Positions 24,321 to 32,695 of a DNA stretch of 64,000 bases are shown here, one piece after another; within the stretch, counting starts at the first letter, position 1, and every line of letters begins with the position of its first letter. Location: NCBI GenBank assembly GCA_002102225.1, contig LQPB01000053.1:1-64000 (forward strand), read 5' to 3'. Origin of the DNA: Mycobacterium interjectum (GTDB taxonomy: Bacteria; Actinomycetota; Actinomycetes; Mycobacteriales; Mycobacteriaceae). The position numbers and the translations under genes were made by a program. The notes under the pieces are model-generated. The model saw nothing but the letters and a program-made list of their open reading frames with translations, searched no databases and was not told the DNA's origin.

Positions 24321-25891
24321 TTCTTGGCGCTCCGCAGTTGGTGGCCCCGGGCGGTCAGGCAGTGGCCGTCGTCCAGCCGCCACTGCCAGCCGTGCAGGTT
24401 GCAGGTCAAGGTGTTGCCCTCTACCACACCGAATTTCGACAGGTCGGCCTTGAGGTGCGGGCAGCGGCGCTGTATCTCCCAGCCGTCGAGGGTGATCGAT
24501 GCGGAGTCGTCGTGCGTCTCGGCGAACCATCCGTCGGCGTAGGCGATCCGCTCGTCGGTCAGGCACTTGAAGAACGTGTACAGGTATTCGTTGTAGCCGC
24601 CGACGCGCCATGCCCTGAACCGGGTGGACAAGAAGATGGTGTTGACCCAGTCGGGTTCGTGATCGCGCAGCACGGTGCGCACCAGCTCCGGCGCTATGGC
24701 GAAACCGTATCGTACCTTCTCGTCCGGAATCCGTTCGCGCACGGTTCTTTTCGGGAAGTCCAAAATCACCGTCTCGGGGCCGATGACGAGCTCGACGGGG
24801 TAGCCTATGCCGTCGCAGACCTCGTCGCTTTGCAGCATGATCGGCTCGAACAGCGCGCGCAGCGGGTCCAGCAGCGGCTCGCCGGTGGCGGGGGCCCAGC
24901 CGGCGCGCTCCGCGGCCAACACGGGCGCCATCCGCTCGGCGTAGTCGGCGATGTAGGCCGGCTTGCCGGTGGTGAAGATGGCCTCGACTGACCCGCAATC
25001 GGGAGGTGCCCCCACCTCGGCTGGCAGCGGATGGCGCAGCGAATTCAGCGTCGCGCCGGTGAAGTCCGCGGTCGACCCGGGAATCATCAGCAGGCCGCCG
25101 TCGTGGCCGTGCGCGCGCATCTGTTCCAGGAAGACGATTTGGTCGGGGAAGATGTTGGCCGGGTCGCCGTGGTCGTCGTTGAGGTGGCGCAACTCGGGGT
25201 CAAGGAAGCACGGCGGACCCGCCGACGGCACCACCCACGTCGCCCCCACCTGAGCGATGTACTGGCGGGCGCGGTCCATTCCGCGCTGCCTCTTCTGGGT
25301 GCCGAACGACTCCTTGGCGCGGGCCGGCATGTCGTAGACCATCGGATACCAGATCGCCCCGGAGTACTGCAGCAGGTGGACGTCCACGCCGCCGAATTCG
25401 GTTTCCAGCACGTCCAGGTCCAGCGGCCGGGCATCGTTCATGTTGAAAACCGTTGTGGTGCCGTCGGAAACCACCAGCGCCGAGTCGCCGATCGGGCCGT
25501 CGGCCGGGGCCCGCAGGGCGATGATCATGATGTCGAGCTCGCCCTTGGGGCCGCTGATCCGGTGCTTGGTCGAGTCGGTGGTCTCGTAGAAGCGATGAAA
25601 CCCGAGTGTCTGCAACTCGTTTCGCAGGTCCGGCACGGGGAAATCGGGCAGCAGTACCACGGCGTCCTTGTTGACGTGGTCGCTGAGATTTTTGGCGTCG
25701 AAGTGGTCCTTATGCAGGTGGGAGACGTACAGGTAGTCGCAGTCGCCCAGCCGGTCCCAGTCCAGCGCGCTGTTGTCCGGGAACGGAAACCAGGACGCGA
25801 AGTAGGCGGGATTGACCCAGGGGTCACAAAGGAGGGTGCCCGCGTGGGTCTCGATCAGGAATCCGGCGTGGCCGACGCTGGTGACCTGCAC
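24317..25891 (-). CDS. Metallo-beta-lactamase-fold / Rieske [2Fe-2S] fusion protein (Rv3818-like)
   Basis: 524 residues. The N-terminal half is a metallo-beta-lactamase fold with the metal motif SHLHKDHFD, as in UlaG/RomA-type hydrolases. The C-terminal 70 residues are a Rieske domain: CPHLKADLS and CNLHGWQWRL supply Cys-X-His and Cys-X2-His for a [2Fe-2S] cluster. This combines a hydrolase or lipid-type metal site with an electron-transfer centre, as in Rv3818; the CMP-NeuAc hydroxylase family has the two domains in the opposite order. GTG 25891 is chosen as start (AAAGG 6 bp upstream). The product is unknown; a hydroxylase role is inferred from the domain pair. Confidence 0.9.
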   Translation of the reverse strand: MQVTSVGHAGFLIETHAGTLLCDPWVNPAYFASWFPFPDNSALDWDRLGDCDYLYVSHLHKDHFDAKNLSDHVNKDAVVLLPDFPVPDLRNELQTLGFHRFYETTDSTKHRISGPKGELDIMIIALRAPADGPIGDSALVVSDGTTTVFNMNDARPLDLDVLETEFGGVDVHLLQYSGAIWYPMVYDMPARAKESFGTQKRQRGMDRARQYIAQVGATWVVPSAGPPCFLDPELRHLNDDHGDPANIFPDQIVFLEQMRAHGHDGGLLMIPGSTADFTGATLNSLRHPLPAEVGAPPDCGSVEAIFTTGKPAYIADYAERMAPVLAAERAGWAPATGEPLLDPLRALFEPIMLQSDEVCDGIGYPVELVIGPETVILDFPKRTVRERIPDEKVRYGFAIAPELVRTVLRDHEPDWVNTIFLSTRFRAWRVGGYNEYLYTFFKCLTDERIAYADGWFAETHDDSASITLDGWEIQRRCPHLKADLSKFGVVEGNTLTCNLHGWQWRLDDGHCLTARGHQLRSAKK

Positions 25892-26025
25892 TGATACCTT
25901 TCGGGGGACTGGGGGGCTGTGCCGACGGTTGACGGCTTCGTCAGCCCCCGAGCTTAGCGCGATCCCGCGCCCCCGCTTCAGGCACTTCAGGCGGCTCATA
26001 GCCGGGAGCACTAGGCTGAAGTGCT

Positions 26026-26796
26026 GTGGAACCGGTATACGGGACGATCATTCAGCTGGCCCGCTTGATCTGGCGCATTCAGGGCCTGAAGATCACCGTC
26101 TCGGGGGTCGAGAACCTACCCAAGAGCGGTGGCGCGGTCATCGCGATCAACCACACCGGCTACCTGGACTTCACTTTCGCGGGATTGCCCGCCTACAAGC
26201 AGGGCCTCGGGCGCAAGGTCCGGTTCATGGCCAAACAAGAGGTGTTCGACGACAAGATCACCGGACCGATCATGCGCAGCCTGCGGCACATCTCCGTGGA
26301 CCGGCAGGACGGGGCCGCGTCCTACGAGGCCGCCGTCCGGAACCTCAAGGACGGCGAGCTGGTCGGCGTCTACCCCGAAGCCACGATCAGCCGCAGCTTC
26401 GAGATCAAGGAGTTCAAGTCCGGGGCCGCCCGGATGGCCGTCGATGCCGGGGTGCCCATCGTGCCGCACATCGTGTGGGGCGCGCAGCGAATCTGGACCA
26501 AGGGCCACCCCAAGAAGCTGCTGCGTCCCAAGGTGCCGATCGTCGTCCTGGTGGGCGAGCCGATCGAACCGACGCTGGCGATCGAGGAGTTGAAGGGCCT
26601 CCTGCATTCGCGGATGCAACATTTGCTGGAACGGGCGCAAGAACTGTATGGCCCGCATCCGGCCGGCGAGTTCTGGGTGCCGCGCCGGCTCGGCGGCGGC
26701 GCTCCGTCGCTCGCGGAGGCGGCCCGGATGGACGCCGAGGATGCCGCCGCGCGGGCGGCTCGCCACACCAAAGCCGCCGAGCCGCCGGAGCAGTAG
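26026..26796 (+). CDS. PlsC-type 1-acylglycerol-phosphate acyltransferase family (1 of 3)
   Basis: 256 residues with HX4D in INHTGYLDF (catalytic His/Asp), the acceptor-binding VGVYPEATISRSFE and PIVPHIVWGAQRIW. One hydrophobic N-terminal segment suggests membrane association. It starts with GTG 26026. It transfers an acyl group to a lysophospholipid or similar acceptor. The first of three tandem paralogues matching the Rv3814c-Rv3816c group; about 4 bp separate it from the next. It is divergent from the Rieske fusion gene. Confidence 0.92.
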   Translation: MEPVYGTIIQLARLIWRIQGLKITVSGVENLPKSGGAVIAINHTGYLDFTFAGLPAYKQGLGRKVRFMAKQEVFDDKITGPIMRSLRHISVDRQDGAASYEAAVRNLKDGELVGVYPEATISRSFEIKEFKSGAARMAVDAGVPIVPHIVWGAQRIWTKGHPKKLLRPKVPIVVLVGEPIEPTLAIEELKGLLHSRMQHLLERAQELYGPHPAGEFWVPRRLGGGAPSLAEAARMDAEDAAARAARHTKAAEPPEQ

Positions 26797-26799
26797 CCG

Positions 26800-27567
26800 A
26801 TGGCGGAGCCGACCTTTCGCACCCTCGAGATCCTGGCCCGGCTCGTGGTGCTGGCCACCGGCACACGCATCACCTACCGCGGTGAGGAGAACATCCCCGA
26901 CACCGGCGGCGCGGTGATCGCGATCAACCACACCAGCTATGTCGATTTTTTGCCTGCCGCATTAGCTGTGCATCGGCGGCGCCGTCGGCTTAGATTCATG
27001 ATCAAAGCCGAGATGCAGCAGGTGAAGGTGGTCAATTACTTGATCAAGCACACTCGCACCATTCCGGTGGACCGCGGCGCCGGGGCGGACGCCTACGCGG
27101 TCGCCGTCCAGCGGTTGCGCGAGGGCGAGCTGGTCGGCGTCTATCCGGAGGCCACGATCAGCAGGAGCTTCGAGCTCAAGGAATTCAAGACCGGCGCGGC
27201 CCGGATGGCCGTCGAGGCGGACGCGCCGATCGTCCCGGTGATCGTCTGGGGGGCCCACCGGATTTGGACCAAGGATCATCCCCGACAGATCGGCCGCAAG
27301 AAGCTGCCGGTCACCGTGCAGGTGGGTGGGCCGGTGCGCGCGGCCGGGGACGTCGCCTCCACCACGGCCGCCCTGCGAGAATCGATGACCGCGCTGCTGC
27401 ATCAGGCGCAGCAGGGGTATCCGCACCCCGCCGGCGCCTACTGGGTGCCGCGCCGGCTGGGCGGCGGCGCGCCGACTCCGGCGGAGGCGGCCCAGAGAGA
27501 GGCCGACGAGGCGGCGGCAAGGTCGGCCGGCAGGGACGCCCACCGGATGCCGCATCGGTCGCGGTAG
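26800..27567 (+). CDS. PlsC-type acyltransferase family (2 of 3)
   Basis: 255 residues with the same order of motifs: INHTSYVDF (HX4D), VGVYPEATISRSFE, PIVPVIVWGAHRIW and a shared C-terminal tail (YWVPRRLGGGAPTPAEAAQ). It begins at ATG 26800, directly behind the first copy, indicating one transcript. The acyl-acceptor pocket segment (LPAALAVHRRRRRLRFMIKA) differs from copy 1 and resembles copy 3, so copies 2 and 3 are the closer pair. Confidence 0.92.
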   Translation: MAEPTFRTLEILARLVVLATGTRITYRGEENIPDTGGAVIAINHTSYVDFLPAALAVHRRRRRLRFMIKAEMQQVKVVNYLIKHTRTIPVDRGAGADAYAVAVQRLREGELVGVYPEATISRSFELKEFKTGAARMAVEADAPIVPVIVWGAHRIWTKDHPRQIGRKKLPVTVQVGGPVRAAGDVASTTAALRESMTALLHQAQQGYPHPAGAYWVPRRLGGGAPTPAEAAQREADEAAARSAGRDAHRMPHRSR

Positions 27568-27583
27568 GGGGAAGGAGAGGAAC

Positions 27584-28369
27584 ATGGCAGAGCCATTTTT
27601 CCGCTTGGCGGAGGTGGTTGTCCCGGCGGTCGTCGCGATGAACGGAACAAAGCTCACGTTCGAAGGGCTGGAGAACATTCCCGCGCGGGGCGGCGCCCTG
27701 ATCGCGCTCAACCACACCAGCTACCTGGACTGGATGCCCGCGTCGATCGCCGCCCACGAACGCAAGCGACGGCTGCGCTTCATGATCAAGGCGGAGATGG
27801 CGGACGTGAAGGCCGTCAACTTCGTGATCAAGCACTGCCAGCTCATTCCGGTGGACCGCCGGATGGGGCAGGACGCCTACGCGGTGGCCGTGCAGAAGCT
27901 GCGGGAAGGAGAACTCGTCGGCCTGCATCCCGAGGCCACCATCAGCCGCAGCTTCGAGCTGCGGGAGTTCAAGTCGGGAGCGGCTCGGCTGGCGCTGGAG
28001 GCCCGGGTGCCGATCATTCCGATGATCGTCTGGGGTGCGCACCGGATTTGGCCCAAGGATCATCCAAAGAAGGTGTTCCGCAACAAGGTTCCGATCACCG
28101 TGGCCGCCGGGCGCCCGCTGCCCCCGGAGGGCAACGCCGAGCAGCTCATTGCCGCCGTGCGCCAGGCGATGAATGCGATGCTGTACCGGGTGCAGGAGGA
28201 GTACCCCCACCCCGAGGGCGAGTTCTGGGTGCCGCGGCGGCTGGGTGGCGCGGCGCCGACCCAGGACGATTCCCGGGCGATCCGGTTGGCCGAATTGCAG
28301 GAGCGGATTCAGCGCTCCGGTAGCGACGGCGTGACGCGACCGGGACAGACGCAAAGCGGAATCCACTGA
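27584..28369 (+). CDS. PlsC-type acyltransferase family (3 of 3)
   Basis: 261 residues with LNHTSYLDW (HX4D), VGLHPEATISRSFE (His replaces the Tyr seen in the other two copies), IIPMIVWGAHRIW and FWVPRRLGGAAPTQDD. A strong GGAAGGAGAG ribosome-binding site precedes ATG 27584. The C-terminus carries a longer polar tail (ELQERIQRSGSDGVTRPGQT). Co-transcribed with the two copies upstream and followed by a HAD phosphatase 22 bp later, suggesting linked acylation and dephosphorylation of a phospholipid intermediate (inference). Confidence 0.92.
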   Translation: MAEPFFRLAEVVVPAVVAMNGTKLTFEGLENIPARGGALIALNHTSYLDWMPASIAAHERKRRLRFMIKAEMADVKAVNFVIKHCQLIPVDRRMGQDAYAVAVQKLREGELVGLHPEATISRSFELREFKSGAARLALEARVPIIPMIVWGAHRIWPKDHPKKVFRNKVPITVAAGRPLPPEGNAEQLIAAVRQAMNAMLYRVQEEYPHPEGEFWVPRRLGGAAPTQDDSRAIRLAELQERIQRSGSDGVTRPGQTQSGIH

Positions 28370-28391
28370 GAGGCGAAGGCGGACCCTCTCA

Positions 28392-29207
28392 ATGACCTTG
28401 CCGGCGCTGATCGCCTGCGACGTCGACGGCACCCTGTTCGACGAAAACGAGACGATATCCCCGCGCACCCGTGACGCGGTGCGAGCCGCCGTCGCCGCTG
28501 GAGCGCAGTTCGTCGTCGCGACCGGCCGGCCGCCGCGTTGGATACGCCCCGTCGTGGAGGCGCTCGGCTTCGCGCCGATCGCGGTGTGCGCCAACGGCGC
28601 CGTCGTGTACGACCCCGCGAACGACCGGGTGCTGTCGTCGCGGACGCTGCCCGTCGACACCCTGGCCGAATTGGCCGAGCTGGCGGCGCGTGTCATCCCC
28701 GGCGCGGGCCTGGCCGTCGAGCGGATCGGCGAACGCGCACACGACACGGCCACCCCGCAATTCATCAGCTCGCCCGGCTACGAGCACGCGTGGCTCAATC
28801 CGGACAACACCGAGGTGTCGATCGATGACCTGCTGAGCGCCCCGGCGATCAAGCTGCTGATCCGCAAGGCGGGTGCCCGCAGCGCGGACATGGCCGCCGC
28901 GTTGGCCAAACATGCTGGCATCGAGGGCGATATCACCTATTCCACCGACAACGGGTTGGTGGAGATCGTGCCGCTGGGCATCAGCAAGGCCACCGGCGTC
29001 GAGGAAATCGCCAAACCGCAGGGGATCACCAGCGACGAGGTGGTGGCGTTCGGCGACATGCCCAACGACATCCCAATGCTGCTGTGGGCCGGCCACGGAG
29101 TGGCGATGGGCAACGCGCATCCCGACGTCGTGGCCGCGGCCGACGAAGTCACCGCGCCCAACACCGACAACGGGGTGGGGCGGGTGCTGGAGCGCTGGTG
29201 GTTGTAG
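28392..29207 (+). CDS. HAD-superfamily Cof-type phosphatase (Rv3813c-like)
   Basis: 271 residues: motif I DVDGTLFDEN (nucleophile D10, acid D12), motif II VVATGRPPRW, a Cof-type cap, and motif IV EVVAFGDMPNDIPML with the conserved DxxND. A terminal Asn-rich segment (APNTDNGVGRVLERWWL) matches Cof proteins. Such enzymes hydrolyse sugar phosphates, nucleotides or related small molecules; the substrate is unknown. Last gene of the acyltransferase run; convergent with the PE gene 19 bp away. Confidence 0.92.
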   Translation: MTLPALIACDVDGTLFDENETISPRTRDAVRAAVAAGAQFVVATGRPPRWIRPVVEALGFAPIAVCANGAVVYDPANDRVLSSRTLPVDTLAELAELAARVIPGAGLAVERIGERAHDTATPQFISSPGYEHAWLNPDNTEVSIDDLLSAPAIKLLIRKAGARSADMAAALAKHAGIEGDITYSTDNGLVEIVPLGISKATGVEEIAKPQGITSDEVVAFGDMPNDIPMLLWAGHGVAMGNAHPDVVAAADEVTAPNTDNGVGRVLERWWL

Positions 29208-29226
29208 GGCAATCGAGCTTGAGGGG

Positions 29227-30786
29227 CTAACCCCCGGGTGCGATCGCCGCGGCGAGCTGTTGCGGTATGTAATTGACGAATAGCGGCACGAGCCCCATGA
29301 ACGGCGTGCCGAAGATGGTCACCGGATAGGGGTCTGTAGCGAATGGGCTGCTGAGGGCGATCGTCCCGGTCAGGGGATGGGGCGGAACGAGAAGGCCGTC
29401 GAACGGTAGGTGTATGACGATCTGCGCGGTGAAGGCGATGGGCGGAAGAGGGGGCGGCAGTGCGTAATTCACTGGCACCGGGATCGCCATATCCACGATC
29501 GTTTCGCCATTGAGGAAGCCGTTGGCCACGACGGCCGGGCTGTTGAAGAGCGCGCCGAGCGCCCCTACGCCGTCGCCGGCCAACAGCGCCTGCTGAACCG
29601 CCGTCGCGGAGGTGGCGAGCCCTTCCAGGCCCGCGAGCGGGGCGCCGGCCGCGGCGTAGGTGATCTGCAGCGGCAAGCCGAAGAAGGCGCTGAGCGATCC
29701 GCTCGTCGGACTCGTCAGCGGCAAGACGGCGGTCGCCGAAATGCTCGGAATCGTAAGCGCGTTCAGTACATTGGTGAGATTCTGCGACATCTGCCGAGGG
29801 ATCGAGGGGGGCATCAGGTTGGTGAAGTACTGCGCCTCTTGGCCGGGGATGTTGGCGAGGGCGAACAGATTGCCCAGCGGGCCGAGCAGGGTGGGATTGA
29901 CCGTGGCGTTAACCGTCGGATTGAAGGGGATGATCGTCCCCGTCACGGTGACCACCGGGGTGCCCGGATTGACGCCCGTGACAAGGAGATTCGCGAAGGC
30001 CTGCGCGACGTCCTGCACCGCGCCGAAGTAGTCGCCCGCCAGGACGGCCTGCAAGGCCACCTGGAGTTGCGCGCCAAAAGCGGGCAGCCCGGCCCAGATT
30101 CCGGTCGCCGCGGCGTAGAGGTTGGTGGCGAATTCCTGGGCGAAGCCGATCTGCGTGGCGATGAACTGCTGCACGTAGAAGGCCGGGTTGAAGGCCAGCA
30201 GTTGCTGGATGCCGGCCTGGATGGCCGCCGGCAGGCCGGCCAGGAAGGCGGGGAAGTTCTCGATGGTGTTGGTGAGCGCCGTGGCGATCTGCTGCCAGTA
30301 GCCGATCTGATTGACCAGGACCTGGCGCAGGAACGGGAACGGGTTGGCGGACCAGGTGTTGAAGAGGTTTTGCAGGTTCGCGGAGGTGTTGACGATCAGT
30401 TGCCCATACGCTCCGCCCGGGGCGGCAGCGGCGGCCAGGCCGGACGCGGCGGCCCCCGTGGAAAGGCTCGTGGACAGGCCCGTCGACAGCAGGCTCTGCT
30501 CGGCGTTGGCGATCTCGGTGCCGAGGTAGGCCGCCGCGCCGCCGTTGAGCAGACTGATGAACTCGTCCTGAAACGCCACCGCTCGGGAGCCGAGGGCCTG
30601 GAATTCGCGGCCGAAGTTGCCGAACAACTCCGAGACCGCGATCGACACCTCGTCGGAGGCCGCCGCGGCGACCCCGGTGGTGGGGGCCGCGGCGGCGGCG
30701 GTCGCCTCACCCAGGCTCGAACCGATGCCAGAGAGGCGCTCGGCCGCGGCCGTCACTAGCTCCGGTTCGGTGATCACGAACGACAC
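29227..30786 (-). CDS. PE-family protein, ortholog of PE_PGRS62 (Rv3812)
   Basis: 519 residues. An N-terminal PE domain (SFVITEPELVTAAAERLSGI, then DEVSIAVSELFGNFGREFQA) is followed by a long hydrophobic-amphipathic region, not a Gly-Ala repeat. The C-terminal half is collinear with Rv3812 (APGGAYGQL; SANPFPFLRQV; AQYFTNLMPPSIPRQMSQN; FDGLLVPPHPLTGTI; PQQLAAAIAPGG). So despite the M. tuberculosis name it is a PE protein with a unique C-terminal domain. It starts with GTG 30786 behind GAGGGGAGAC. Export through ESX-5 is expected for PE proteins. Confidence 0.93.
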   Translation of the reverse strand: MSFVITEPELVTAAAERLSGIGSSLGEATAAAAAPTTGVAAAASDEVSIAVSELFGNFGREFQALGSRAVAFQDEFISLLNGGAAAYLGTEIANAEQSLLSTGLSTSLSTGAAASGLAAAAAPGGAYGQLIVNTSANLQNLFNTWSANPFPFLRQVLVNQIGYWQQIATALTNTIENFPAFLAGLPAAIQAGIQQLLAFNPAFYVQQFIATQIGFAQEFATNLYAAATGIWAGLPAFGAQLQVALQAVLAGDYFGAVQDVAQAFANLLVTGVNPGTPVVTVTGTIIPFNPTVNATVNPTLLGPLGNLFALANIPGQEAQYFTNLMPPSIPRQMSQNLTNVLNALTIPSISATAVLPLTSPTSGSLSAFFGLPLQITYAAAGAPLAGLEGLATSATAVQQALLAGDGVGALGALFNSPAVVANGFLNGETIVDMAIPVPVNYALPPPLPPIAFTAQIVIHLPFDGLLVPPHPLTGTIALSSPFATDPYPVTIFGTPFMGLVPLFVNYIPQQLAAAIAPGG

Positions 30787-30883
30787 GGCCGTCTCCCCTC
30801 GCCTCGGTCCAACCCCGTCCTCGCCGGGCACTCCGAGCGTACTGTGACGAAACCCACACCGGGCCCGAACGGCCCGATCGCCC

Positions 30884-32548
30884 CTAGGTGGCGGCGGGGT
30901 GGCTGGGCAGCGAGAAGTGCTCGGGCGGCACGTCGGGGCCGCTCGGGGATTGCGTCGACAGCGGCGTCGTGATGCCGTCGACAACGGAGGTGACGTTCCC
31001 GGTGAGCCGCTCGTAGTTGAGGGCGCCGTGCTGGAAATTCTGCGTAATCTGCAGGGGCTCTTGTATTTCCGCGCTGGTCGGCAGCCCGAGCGGACCGCGC
31101 TCGTAGCTCAGCGAGGCCCAGGCGTCGTAGATGGCGCCGGTCACCGGCTGCGGGCCGATCTCGGGTGACCAGTACATCGCGCCCTTGGCGAATTCGGCGA
31201 AGCGGGCGTTACCCTCGGCGTTGTCTTCCGGGGAGGTGGGTGCGCCCAGGACGCTGTTCATCCCACCCATCGCCAGCCAATGGTCGTAGATCGCGCCGCC
31301 CTTCAGCGCGTTGATCAGCTCCTCGGGCGGATCGTTGAAATGCGATGCGATGTCCCGGATTTCGTCCATCAGGGCGTACGCGGCGTTGCCCGGGCAGTCG
31401 GTGTTGCCGACGTCGCGGTGGGTGAAGATGGTGGGCAGGTTGGCGATGGTGCCGGCCGCGAAGGTGGTGTAGTGGCTGCCGGCCGACTCCAGCGCCACCG
31501 TGCCCTTGGGGTCGACGCCGTCCATGCCCAGCCGCCACCCGAGCAGCCGGCCCACGGTCCGCAGCTGGATGGGCGTCGGCGGCACGTCGTCGAAGTTCCC
31601 GATCATCGCGACACCCCAGGTGTTGCGGTTGAAGCCGCCGGTGTGGAAGGCCTCGACGGCCTTGGTGAGGCCTCCGGCGCTGCCCTCGAACACCTGGCCG
31701 TACTTGTCGACCAGCGCGTTGTAAGCGATGTCGCACCAGCCCAGCGTCTTGCTGTGGTAGGTGTAGATCGCCTTGACGATCCCGGCCGATTCCAGCGGGG
31801 AGTAGTCGTTGCTGCCCGCGGTGTGGTGGACGACCGCGGCGCGAATCCCGTTGTCGTACTGCGGACTACCGCATCGCAGCGATTCGTCGGCGCCCCACTC
31901 CGCCCGGCTGATGATGGCGGGCGGCTGCCCCGGCATCATCACCCCGGTCGGCGGCGTCCAGTGCGTCCTGGCCGGCGTTTGCGGCGGGGAGATGAGGATC
32001 GCGGAGATGTTCTGCCCGAAGGGTTGTTCCCTGCTGACCGGCTTGTATCCCAGGCCGTCCGGCGCTCCGGTGCCGGCCTGGGTCACCGGCGCATCGATGG
32101 GGCGGGTGACCGCGATCTGGACCGCCGTGGTGGTCCCCACGAACACCGGGTCGGTGCTGCGCGGACCCTCGCTCGGTTCGGCCGGGCGGCCCGTCGCGGC
32201 CGCCGCGTCGTCGCCCACCGGCGCGGCGTCGGGAGCCGCGGTTTCGTACTCGGTCTGATACCACGGCCCCCACGAACCGTCGGGGCGCTTCGCGCGCACC
32301 CGGGTGGACGTGCCCGCAAGGTCGCCGGTGAGCGCGACCAACGAGAACGGCGTGCCCTGGGTGAGTTCGCGAACCGTTACCCCGCCCCCGAGCCCGATCA
32401 GCGGCTGCTCGGCGAGTTGGGTGTCCTGGGTCCGCGGCGGCTCCGGCGCGCCGCGGTCGTGTGTCGCGTCGCCCACCCAGGAGACGATGACGACGGTCGC
32501 CGCGATGGCGGTGAGCAACGTCGTGGGCGCGCGACTGCGGGACGACAC
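30884..32548 (-). CDS. N-acetylmuramoyl-L-alanine amidase with LGFP repeats (Rv3811-like)
   Basis: 554 residues: an N-terminal signal or anchor helix (TTLLTAIAATVVIVSWVG), a middle region, and an amidase_2/PGRP domain with zinc ligands in AAVVHHTAGSNDYS and FTHRDVGNTDCPGN. The C-terminus carries LGFP-type repeats (IYDHWLAMGGMNSVLGAPTS; IYDAWASLSYERGPLGLPTS) that bind the arabinogalactan or mycolate layer in corynebacteria. It cleaves the amide bond between muramic acid and the stem peptide. GTG 32548 is the start. A strong terminator separates it from erp. Confidence 0.92.
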   Translation of the reverse strand: MSSRSRAPTTLLTAIAATVVIVSWVGDATHDRGAPEPPRTQDTQLAEQPLIGLGGGVTVRELTQGTPFSLVALTGDLAGTSTRVRAKRPDGSWGPWYQTEYETAAPDAAPVGDDAAAATGRPAEPSEGPRSTDPVFVGTTTAVQIAVTRPIDAPVTQAGTGAPDGLGYKPVSREQPFGQNISAILISPPQTPARTHWTPPTGVMMPGQPPAIISRAEWGADESLRCGSPQYDNGIRAAVVHHTAGSNDYSPLESAGIVKAIYTYHSKTLGWCDIAYNALVDKYGQVFEGSAGGLTKAVEAFHTGGFNRNTWGVAMIGNFDDVPPTPIQLRTVGRLLGWRLGMDGVDPKGTVALESAGSHYTTFAAGTIANLPTIFTHRDVGNTDCPGNAAYALMDEIRDIASHFNDPPEELINALKGGAIYDHWLAMGGMNSVLGAPTSPEDNAEGNARFAEFAKGAMYWSPEIGPQPVTGAIYDAWASLSYERGPLGLPTSAEIQEPLQITQNFQHGALNYERLTGNVTSVVDGITTPLSTQSPSGPDVPPEHFSLPSHPAAT

Positions 32549-32620
32549 CAGCTGATGTTACGTGTGTTTCTAGTGTTATTTATGAGGCGACACGACGCCC
32601 GCTCCCGAAAAGTCCACGAA

Positions 32621-32674
32621 AACCTGTTCGACGGCACCGCAGAGGGGCTCTGCGGTGCCGTCGGGGGACAGGTT
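32621..32674 (-). terminator. Very long perfect hairpin between erp and the amidase gene
   Basis: A perfect 16-bp stem, 32629-32644 with 32648-32663, around a GGG loop; an outer AACCTGT/ACAGGTT arm extends it. It lies right after the erp stop. No U-tract follows. It would end transcription of erp and could work in both directions. Confidence 0.88.
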
Positions 32675-32695
32675 CCTCCCGGGTTTCGTGGGGCT

